32,523 nt of DNA from Deltaproteobacteria bacterium (GTDB taxonomy: Bacteria > Myxococcota_A > Polyangia > Polyangiales > JADZFZ01): the NCBI GenBank assembly GCA_020854145.1, contig JADZFZ010001199.1, forward strand, positions 1 through 32,523, in the 5' to 3' direction. The position numbers and the translations under genes were made by a program. Below the pieces are notes generated by a model. It worked only from the letters and a program-made list of their open reading frames with translations. It was not told the origin of the DNA and did not search any database. Numbering within the stretch: the first letter of the stretch is position 1; each line of letters opens with the position of its first letter. Of the stretch, positions 23,178 through 30,432 are shown piece by piece.

Positions 23178-24122
23178 GTGCTCGCGGTCCGCATCGCGCT
23201 CGGCTTGCTCGCGACGCTGTCGCTGACCGGCACGTACACGGCGGTCGCCGAGCTCGCTCGCAGCGATCGGACGCTGGCCGCGACGCTGTCGCTGGTCGTC
23301 CCGTGGCCGCTCGCGGTGCTGGGTTGGGTCGCCGTCGTCGCGCGCGATCGAGGCACCGACTCGCGCTACGTCGGGCGCGTCGCGCTCGCGCTCGGCGTCG
23401 CGCAGATAGCCTCGAACGTGGCGCTCGATGCGTGGTTCCCCTACGAGAACCGGTACTCGACGCCGTGGTGGCACGTGGTCGCGCTCGTGCCCTTCGCGCT
23501 CGTGCCCGCTTGGGCGTCGCGCATCGAGGGGTCGCGTGCGTGGCGCGTCGTGCTCGGTCTCGCACGAGGCGTTGCTGCAGCGTCCACCCTCGCGCTCGTG
23601 ACGCAGCTCGCCGGGGTCGCGTGGGTGCTCGGCGCGTCGAACCGCGACGAGACACGGCGCGCCGACGTCGCGATCGTGCTCGGCTACGGGCTCGACGAGC
23701 GCCTGCGCGCGCGTCCGCCGCTCGTCGCGCGAACGCTGCACGGCGTCGCGCTCCATCGACGACGCGTCGTGCGTCGGATCATCGTCAGCGGCGGAGGGAA
23801 CGCGGAGGTGACGGAGGCCGACGTGATGCGCGCGCTGGCGCTGCGCGAGGGCGTGCCCGATGCGGACATCGTCGTCGAGCGGCGCGCCTCGAGCACCGAC
23901 GAGAACCTGCGCTTCTCGCGCGCGCTGATGGAGCGCCACGGCATGCGCACGGCGCTGGTGGTCAGCGAGCCCTACCACCTGCCCCGCGCGATGCGGATCG
24001 CGGCGCGCGAAGGCATCGACGCGCACCCGTCGCCGAGCTCGCCGGGCTGGCCAGGCGCACGACACCAGAGCTTCTGGATCGTGCGCGAGGCGCGCCTCGT
24101 GCTGGCTTCGTTCTTTCGATGA
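23178..24122 (+). CDS. YdcF/SanA-like (DUF218) membrane protein
   Basis: 314 residues from a GTG. About four spans fill the first 160 residues (LAVRIALGLLATLSLTGTYTAV, LSLVVPWPLAVLGWVAVVA, VGRVALALGVAQIASNVAL, ARGVAAASTLALVTQLAGVAWVLG). A DUF218 domain of about 150 residues follows, with VAIVLGYG, RIIVSGGG, E-rich ADVMRALALREGVP, SSTDENL and VVSEPYHLPRAMRIA. DUF218 proteins such as SanA and YdcF are linked to envelope integrity or polysaccharide handling; the activity is unclear. The TAGCAT hexamer ends six bases before the GTG and no Shine-Dalgarno is seen. It is divergent from glmS by 22 bp, so the two transcripts may compete, and it is convergent with the M16 genes. Confidence 0.87.
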   Translation: MLAVRIALGLLATLSLTGTYTAVAELARSDRTLAATLSLVVPWPLAVLGWVAVVARDRGTDSRYVGRVALALGVAQIASNVALDAWFPYENRYSTPWWHVVALVPFALVPAWASRIEGSRAWRVVLGLARGVAAASTLALVTQLAGVAWVLGASNRDETRRADVAIVLGYGLDERLRARPPLVARTLHGVALHRRRVVRRIIVSGGGNAEVTEADVMRALALREGVPDADIVVERRASSTDENLRFSRALMERHGMRTALVVSEPYHLPRAMRIAAREGIDAHPSPSSPGWPGARHQSFWIVREARLVLASFFR

Positions 24123-24189
24123 TCGACGGGTGAGCGGCTTCGGGTGCGGCGTACGTCACGTGCGGGTCGGGTCGGCGACGCCGGCGTCC

Positions 24190-25767
24190 TCAGGGAGAAC
24201 CGGCAGCCTCGGGTGACGCGGCGGGCGCAGCGCCGCTCACGGCCTCGAGCTGCCGCACGACGTTGCCCTGCATGTCGAGCACGGTGACGGGCCCCCACCG
24301 ACGTGCGTCGTTCTCGATGGCGCTCGCGCGGCCGCAGAGCACGACGATCTGGTGATCGGGCCGGACGAGCGCCTCGATCGCTTCGCGCGCCTGCTGGGGC
24401 GTGACCGCTCCGATGCGTGCGCGATAGGTGCTCCAGTAGTCGTCGGGCAGGCCGAAGACGCGAAGCTCCGCGAGGTGCGTGGCGATGCGACCGGGGGTGT
24501 CGATGCGCAGCGGGAACGAGTCGCTGAGGTAACGTCGCGCGTCGGCGACCTCGTCGTCGGGCGGGGTCTCGGTGGACATGCGCGCGAGGTTCTCGAAGAA
24601 CGCTTCGAGCGCTTGGCCCGTCACCTCCGTGCGGACCGCTGCGCCGGAGCGATAGACGCCACGATCGACGGCCGCGGACGAACGGCTGTAGGCGCCGTAG
24701 GTGAGGCTGCGACGCTCGCGAAGGTCCATGAAGAGGCGCGAGGCCGCGCTGCCACCGAGCACCTGGTTGGCCACGGACAGCGGGATCCACTGCGCGTCGG
24801 CACGACGGATGCCGGGACGCCCGATGCGAATCTCGGTCTGCACGCTGGTCGGTCGGTCGACGATGATGACCCGACGCGACGTGACGTCCGCGATGGGCGG
24901 GTACGTGGGCTCCGGCGCGCGCCCGCGCGTCCATCCGCCGAACTGTCGCTCGACGAGCGTGCGCACGGCGGGCAGGTCGAGCGCACCGACGACGATCAGC
25001 GTCGCGTTGTTCGGCACGTAGTGCGTGCGGTGGTAACCGAAGAGGCCCGACCGGATGAAGCGCCGCGTGGCCTCGGGCGTCGCGTCGATGTACGCGTACG
25101 GGTGCGCGCCGTAGATGGCGCGATAGAAGTGCGAGGTCGCGAGGAACTCGGGATCGTTCTGCTGCAGCGCCAGCCGATCGAGCTCGCGGCGGCGGAGCTT
25201 GTCGATCTCGGTCTGCGGAAACGCGGGACGCAAGACGACGTCCGCCATGAGCTCGAACGCGATCGGCAGCTGGTCGGAGAGCGAGCGGACCATCGCGTAG
25301 CTCGCCTCGGTCTCCGCCCACGTGGACAGCTCGCCACCGAGGTACTCGATCTGCTCCGCGATCTGCGCGCTCGTGCGGCTGCGCGTGCCTTCCTTCAGCA
25401 TCGACGAGACGAAGGCGGCGAGGCCGGGTCGCTCGGCGGGATCGTTGGCGCGACCGCTCTTGATCACGAGCAGCGCGTAGGCGATCGGGAGCGCGGTGTA
25501 GCGGACGTTGAGCACCTCGAGGCCGTTGGGCAGCTCGAAGCGCTCGACGGGGGGGAACGACACCTCTCGGGCGGGCCCCGGAGCCGGCGGGCTCTGTCGC
25601 GCGCGCGGCTGCCCCTCCGTGCTGTTCGGGTCCACGCGCTCGATCTCGACCTCGGTCGTCTCGGTCGTCGCCCTCGGTTGCGGCTGGGGTCGCGCGGCGG
25701 GCCCGCAGGACGCACCGAGCACCGATGCGAGGCCGAGCAGCCAAGTGATGCGGCGCGGCGCGATCAT
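24190..25767 (-). CDS. M16-family peptidase homologue lacking the zinc site
   Basis: 525 residues. A signal region (ITWLLGLASVLGASC) is followed by a Pro/Arg-rich linker and two insulinase-like halves from about residue 75. Typical M16 features remain: FELPNGLEVLNVRYTALPIAYALLVIKSGRANDPAERPGLAAFVSSML at the start, NNATLIVVGALDL, GGSAASRLFMDLRERRSLTYGAYS and the Gly-rich C-terminal half. The HxxEH motif is absent; the equivalent position reads AAFVSSML. It is therefore probably the non-catalytic partner of the adjacent active peptidase, as in heterodimeric mitochondrial processing peptidases and some bacterial pairs. The ATG overlaps the preceding gene's stop (ATGA), so the pair is coupled. 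A possible lipid anchor at the SC after LGA is weak. Confidence 0.9.
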   Translation of the reverse strand: MIAPRRITWLLGLASVLGASCGPAARPQPQPRATTETTEVEIERVDPNSTEGQPRARQSPPAPGPAREVSFPPVERFELPNGLEVLNVRYTALPIAYALLVIKSGRANDPAERPGLAAFVSSMLKEGTRSRTSAQIAEQIEYLGGELSTWAETEASYAMVRSLSDQLPIAFELMADVVLRPAFPQTEIDKLRRRELDRLALQQNDPEFLATSHFYRAIYGAHPYAYIDATPEATRRFIRSGLFGYHRTHYVPNNATLIVVGALDLPAVRTLVERQFGGWTRGRAPEPTYPPIADVTSRRVIIVDRPTSVQTEIRIGRPGIRRADAQWIPLSVANQVLGGSAASRLFMDLRERRSLTYGAYSRSSAAVDRGVYRSGAAVRTEVTGQALEAFFENLARMSTETPPDDEVADARRYLSDSFPLRIDTPGRIATHLAELRVFGLPDDYWSTYRARIGAVTPQQAREAIEALVRPDHQIVVLCGRASAIENDARRWGPVTVLDMQGNVVRQLEAVSGAAPAASPEAAGSP

Positions 25768-27236
25768 GGCTGCCTCCTCGCCGGTCGAGCTGCCGGTGGC
25801 GTCGGTGGCGCGGCTCCCGCGGGCGGAGCCGGCGGCACCACGTCGAGCACGGTGCGGTTGGTGGCGGCGAAGTACTGGCCGGCGACGCGTCGGATGTCGT
25901 CCGAGGTCACGGCGAGGTAGCGGTCGAGCTCCGAGCGGATGAGCGTCGCGTCGCCCCAGTACATCTCGAACTCGGCCAGGCTCTGCGCGCGCGACAGGTT
26001 GGTCTGCAGACCGAAGACGAACGCGGCGCGCACGCGGTTGTGCACCTTCTGCAGCTCGCGCTCGGTGACTCCGCGCTGCGCGATGTCCTCGATCGCGCGG
26101 TAGACGAACGGTCTCACCTCTTCGCCGGTGTGACCCGCTGCGAGGACCGACCAGACGGAGAAGAGATCCGGGCCTCGGCGATCGTCGGTGGAGACGGCGA
26201 TCTCCGCGCAGAGCTCGCGTTCTTTCACGAGCTGCTGGTAGAGGCGCGAGCTCTCGCCGTCGCCGAGGATGAGCGCGAGCATCTCGAGCGGGTAGTGGTC
26301 GGGCGTCCGCGACGGCGGGATGTGATAGGCGATGTGGAACGCGGGCAGCTCCGCGTTCGGATCCTGCATCGTCTCGTGGCGCTCTTCCGTCTGCGGGCGG
26401 AGCTCGGCGGGCCGGTACGGCGGGATGACGCCGCGCTCGAGGCGGCCGAAGTGGCGGATGACGAGTCGCAGCGCCTCTTCGGGATCGAAGTCGCCGCTGA
26501 TCGCGAGCACCGCGTTGTTCGGACGGTAGTAGGTCCGATAGAAGGACTGCACGGCCGACAGCGGGGCGGCCTGCAGGTCGCGCATGTCGCCGATCGTCGA
26601 GTGCGCGTACGGGAAGTAGTCGCCGTAGGCGAGCTCGTTGATGCGCAGCATCGACGTCGCGTACGGCTGGTTGTCGTAGGACTGACGGCGCTCCTCCATG
26701 ACCGCGTGCCGCTGGTTCTCGAAGTTCTCCGCCGTGACCGCGAGCGCACGCATACGGTCGGCCTCGAGCCACAAGCCGAGCTCGAGCTCGTTGGAGGGCA
26801 AGGTCTCGAAGTAGTTCGTGCGGTCGTGGCTCGTCGTGCCGTTGAGCTGGCCGCCGCGGTTGATGATGAGCCGGAAGTGCTCGCCCTTCGCAACGTTCTC
26901 GGAGCCCTGGAACATCATGTGCTCGAAGAGGTGCGCGAAGCCCGTGCGGCCGGGCTCTTCGTTACGCGAGCCCACGTCGTAGTAGAGCGCGATGGCCACG
27001 GTGGGCACGTAGCGCTCGGGCGACATCACCACGCGCATGCCGTTCGCGAGGCGCTGCCGGATGATCGGGAGCGCCGCGAGCGGCCCCGTCGCGCTCGGCG
27101 GGCTCGTAGGCCGCGTACCGCTCGGAGCCGTCTGCGCCGCGACCGCCGCGGCCACGAGGATCAGCGGTGCCGCCAACAAGCCCATGCGGCGTCCCCCGCG
27201 CTGCGTCGTCGTGAACCATCTCCATGCGCGCTTCAT
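25764..27236 (-). CDS. M16-family zinc metallopeptidase
   Basis: 490 residues. A signal peptide (about 1-35, ending AAAVAAQ) precedes a full M16 peptidase. The inverted zinc motif HLFEH lies in TGFAHLFEHMMFQGSENV, with a downstream glutamate in HAVMEERRQSYDNQPY as the third ligand. The second half has NNAVLAISGDFDPEEALRLV and the later M16 regions GDGESSRLYQQLVKERELC. It should degrade or process peptides in the periplasm. Three start codons sit in a row (GTG, ATG, ATG). I chose the ATG at 27236 because GGAGG then lies five bases away; the first two would be too close. It is coupled to the inactive homologue downstream. Substrate unknown. Confidence 0.93.
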   Translation of the reverse strand: MKRAWRWFTTTQRGGRRMGLLAAPLILVAAAVAAQTAPSGTRPTSPPSATGPLAALPIIRQRLANGMRVVMSPERYVPTVAIALYYDVGSRNEEPGRTGFAHLFEHMMFQGSENVAKGEHFRLIINRGGQLNGTTSHDRTNYFETLPSNELELGLWLEADRMRALAVTAENFENQRHAVMEERRQSYDNQPYATSMLRINELAYGDYFPYAHSTIGDMRDLQAAPLSAVQSFYRTYYRPNNAVLAISGDFDPEEALRLVIRHFGRLERGVIPPYRPAELRPQTEERHETMQDPNAELPAFHIAYHIPPSRTPDHYPLEMLALILGDGESSRLYQQLVKERELCAEIAVSTDDRRGPDLFSVWSVLAAGHTGEEVRPFVYRAIEDIAQRGVTERELQKVHNRVRAAFVFGLQTNLSRAQSLAEFEMYWGDATLIRSELDRYLAVTSDDIRRVAGQYFAATNRTVLDVVPPAPPAGAAPPTPPAARPARRQP

Positions 27237-27319
27237 CATCACCTCCGCCTCGGCTCCGCGGGACTGGGCCCCGGGACGGACGAGCCGAGCGCGTCAGCGT
27301 GGTAGCACGGTTTCGTGGG

Positions 27320-30256
27320 TCAAAGGCTCTCGCAGACGCCGTGACCCTCGTTGTTGGTCTCGATGCACTCGACGACGGCGCTGTCGCCTTCGCCGTCGTC
27401 GTCCGCGAAGCCGAAGAGCTCTCCGGTCTCGAGCGGCTCGCTCCCGACGTTGCACGAGACCTCGAGGCACTCGCCGGCCATCACGGGTCGTGACGTGACC
27501 GCCGTGCAGCGCAGCGCGCCGGCCGAGCGCGGCAGCTCGTCGTAGAAGGCGACGCTCACGGTGCCCGTCGTCGCGCGTGTTCCGCGGTTGCACACCTCGG
27601 CGTGTGCGATCGGGGGGACGCTGCTGCAGGTGATGCGGGCCCCGAACCTCAGCGTCAGATCGGGCGCGTCGCCCGGGGACGACGGCCCGCCGAGCGCCGC
27701 GACCTGACCTCGGAAGACGTTGCCACCCGCGCTCGACCAGCTCGGCGTCACGTCGCTCGATCGCGGGACGCGCCCGTCGTCGCGCACGTTGGTCACGGAG
27801 TAGGCGTGCTCGTTCCACACGGGTCGCGAGGGCGACCATCGGCCGAGCACGTCGCCGATCACGCGCACTCCGTCGAACGTTCGCAGCGGGTGACGCGCGC
27901 GACAGACGTTGCGGCCACGGCCGGGCGTCCCCGGGATCGGCGGCCTGCAGATGCGCTCGGCGCCGAGGCAGTCCGCGGTGCTCGTGCAGCGGCAGTAGCC
28001 CGCCTCGCACGATCCCGCGCCGCCGCCGCAGTCCGAGTCGCTCGCGCAGTGTTGGCCGCGGAACGACGGGTCCACGTCGGGGCACGCCACGCCGCAGACG
28101 GCGTTCTCGGGTACGACGAGCTCCGCGCGACCGTCGAGATCCACGTCCGCCACTACGGGCCCTTCGCTCCACGTGCAGCTCGAGTGCGCGAGACCCAGGA
28201 TGGCGTCGCCCGTGGAACCGTCCCAGATGCGCATGAAGCATTCGTCCGCGAAGGCCACCTCCGCGCGACCGTCGCCCTCGAAGTCGAACACCGCCGGCGC
28301 GGTGCGTGCGCTCGTCGTGTCGTCGATGGGCTCGGTCCACCGGATGCCCACGGCTTCGCATCGACCGGGCACGACCGACGTGCACTCGAGATCGAAGACC
28401 GCGAAGCTCGAGCCGCCACCGACCGCGATCTCGGGAACGCCGTCGCCGTCGAGATCCGCGATCGCCGGAGGGCCGCCGAAGAACGCCGGCGCGACGCCCG
28501 GATGGACGATGGGCCCGAAGATCACGCGCCCGTCGATCGTCTGGACGCGTACCGTGCCGCTCGCGACCACGACGACCTCGGGGTAGCCGGCGTCGGGGCC
28601 ACCGAGCGCATCGAACGATCCGAAGTCCGCGAGGCCGACCCAACCTTCGCTCGTGCCCGCCGGCGACCACGGCTCGCGCGCGAAGACGCCGGCGGTGGCG
28701 TCGAGCTCGAAGACACCCGTACCGGCGACGAGCTCTTGTCGCCCGTCGAGGTCGACATCGGCCACCACCGGACCGATCCCGTTGCCGATCGCCGTCGAGA
28801 GCGCCGGCCCTTCGGCCACGAGCGCTCCCGTGTCGCCGCGATAGGCGAGGCCCCCGAGCAGCACCTCGGGCACGCCATCGTCGTCCATGTCCGCGACGGC
28901 GAGACCGGCCCAGTGGCACCGATCGGCCACGGGCGCGCTGACGCCGCCGCGCGAATCGGTCGACCTCCACATCGCCGCCCAGTCGCGCGTCGCCACGTCG
29001 AAGCGGAACGCGACGACACGCCCGTCGCCGTCGACGGCGACGAGCTCGGGGCGACCGTCTCCATCGAGATCGGCCGCCGCTGGGCTCGTCGTCGGCGAGA
29101 CCGGCTCGTCGATCACCAGCTCCGTCACGCAGCGCGTCGCATCGATGCCTCGCAAGACCGCGTAGCTGATCGGCGATCCTCCGCAGACCGATGCGTCGTC
29201 GCGCGTGCCGTTGTGCGCGGCGATCACGATCGTCGGCCTGCGCGTCGTGGGGTCGACGTCGAGGTCGAGGTCGACGACCACGGGCGTCGTCAGAACCTGC
29301 GAGTAGAGCCCGAACGGGTCGCCCACCTCGCTGCCCGACCACGTGCACTCGACCGCGGGAGCGACGACGCCGGGAGGCGCAGTCACCTCGCACACGGGAG
29401 CCATCGTGGGTCGCGGCCCCACGCCGTACGGCGTGCACCGTCCGGCGTCGCACCAGGAGTCGTCGTCGCAGTCGCCGTCGTCGGCGCACGGCCCCAGATC
29501 GAGGACGCACGCGTCGTACGCGCAGCGCTCGCGATCGCCGCAACACACGTCGCCGGGCCCGCAGGGAGGTGCACCGCCGCACGACGGTACGCAGAGCATC
29601 GTCCGCGGCCCGCAGATCTCGAAGTCGTCGCAGCACGCGTCGCCGCACGCGCGCGCGGTGGGACACGGCGGTACGCAGAGATCGCGGGTCGTGTCGCACG
29701 ATTCGCCCGGCGCGCAGCAGACGTCGCCACACGGAAAGACGCCGCCCGCGCACCCCATCACGCATCCGCCGCTCGCGATGTCGCAGAGCTCGCCCTCGGC
29801 GCAGCACATCCCACCGCACGATGCCTCCGGCGGGCACCCGAAGCCGCACGCGCGCAGCACCGGATCGCACCGCTCGCCCTCGGCGCAACAGAGGTCGTCA
29901 CCGCAGAGGACACCCGACGGGCACGGCGGGATGCATCGGCCCGTCACGGGGCCACACTCCTCGCCCTCGGCGCAGCACTCGCCCGCGCACATCCGCGTCG
30001 CGCACCCGGCGTCGCCCGCGTCGCCCGCGTCGCCGGCATCATCGTCTCCGCCGTCCAGGGTGGCGTCGAGCGATACGTCGGGCCCGAGGTCCCGGGGCGG
30101 CGGAGCGTCCTCGTCGCCACCATCGAGCCCGAGCTCGGGACGATCGCCCCCGTCGACGCCCGCATCGGACGCGTCCGCAGGCACCTGTGCGCCGTCGTCC
30201 CCGCAAGCGCAGAGCGCGAACGCGAAGAGGACGACCACCTGTGAGGCTCGCGACAT
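27320..30256 (-). CDS. Giant surface lipoprotein: six CCAEGE-type Cys repeats and an FG-GAP-like propeller
   Basis: 978 residues. The signal ends LCAC (C18 is the likely lipid cysteine). Residues 20-84 are an Asp/Gly/Ala linker with a DAG repeat encoded by 9-bp tandem copies (30009-30035). Residues about 85-257 hold six Cys repeats of about 27 residues, each CG(x)xCCAEGExC..., such as CCAEGERCD and CCAEGELCD. After a joining segment (about 258-330), DxDxDGxPELV/ADLDGDGRPELVAVDG-style FG-GAP/VCBS repeats run to about 770 and would form a beta-propeller. A Cys segment (CRPPIPGTPGRGRNVCR) and a beta domain of about 200 residues follow. The ATG at 30256 has GAGGGG five bases upstream. It is probably exposed on the outer membrane. 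Binding partner unknown; adhesion is a guess. Confidence 0.9.
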   Translation of the reverse strand: MSRASQVVVLFAFALCACGDDGAQVPADASDAGVDGGDRPELGLDGGDEDAPPPRDLGPDVSLDATLDGGDDDAGDAGDAGDAGCATRMCAGECCAEGEECGPVTGRCIPPCPSGVLCGDDLCCAEGERCDPVLRACGFGCPPEASCGGMCCAEGELCDIASGGCVMGCAGGVFPCGDVCCAPGESCDTTRDLCVPPCPTARACGDACCDDFEICGPRTMLCVPSCGGAPPCGPGDVCCGDRERCAYDACVLDLGPCADDGDCDDDSWCDAGRCTPYGVGPRPTMAPVCEVTAPPGVVAPAVECTWSGSEVGDPFGLYSQVLTTPVVVDLDLDVDPTTRRPTIVIAAHNGTRDDASVCGGSPISYAVLRGIDATRCVTELVIDEPVSPTTSPAAADLDGDGRPELVAVDGDGRVVAFRFDVATRDWAAMWRSTDSRGGVSAPVADRCHWAGLAVADMDDDGVPEVLLGGLAYRGDTGALVAEGPALSTAIGNGIGPVVADVDLDGRQELVAGTGVFELDATAGVFAREPWSPAGTSEGWVGLADFGSFDALGGPDAGYPEVVVVASGTVRVQTIDGRVIFGPIVHPGVAPAFFGGPPAIADLDGDGVPEIAVGGGSSFAVFDLECTSVVPGRCEAVGIRWTEPIDDTTSARTAPAVFDFEGDGRAEVAFADECFMRIWDGSTGDAILGLAHSSCTWSEGPVVADVDLDGRAELVVPENAVCGVACPDVDPSFRGQHCASDSDCGGGAGSCEAGYCRCTSTADCLGAERICRPPIPGTPGRGRNVCRARHPLRTFDGVRVIGDVLGRWSPSRPVWNEHAYSVTNVRDDGRVPRSSDVTPSWSSAGGNVFRGQVAALGGPSSPGDAPDLTLRFGARITCSSVPPIAHAEVCNRGTRATTGTVSVAFYDELPRSAGALRCTAVTSRPVMAGECLEVSCNVGSEPLETGELFGFADDDGEGDSAVVECIETNNEGHGVCESL
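30009..30035. repeat. Three copies of a 9-bp tandem repeat encoding DAG
   Basis: GCGTCGCCC, GCGTCGCCC and GCGTCGCCG in tandem, coding the DAGDAGDAG linker of the large lipoprotein on the minus strand. Copy number may vary between strains. Confidence 0.75.
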
Positions 30257-30419
30257 CGGGACCCCTCTATCTCACGCCACCATGGGACCGGGAAGTTTGT
30301 GCGTAGTCAACGGGCTCGCCGCCGCGTGGAGGCGAGTCGAACGGACGCAGACTCCGAGCTCCGCATGGCGACTGCTGGATTTTTGCGGTTTTTCTGCGTC
30401 AACGCGCCATCCGTTCTGA

Positions 30420-30425
30420 TATCTT
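30420..30425 (+). promoter_or_regulatory. Extended -10 (TGA TATCTT) before the ATG at 30433
   Basis: TG sits one base ahead of TATCTT, an extended -10, and the hexamer ends seven bases before the ATG. No Shine-Dalgarno precedes the start. The surrounding bases are notably AT-richer than the rest of the window. Confidence 0.55.
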
Positions 30426-30432
30426 TCGAACG

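Noticed and set aside
24177..24188. GACGCCGGCGTC palindrome between convergent genes
   Set aside because: No loop and no T-run, so it is not a credible terminator; too short to call a binding site.
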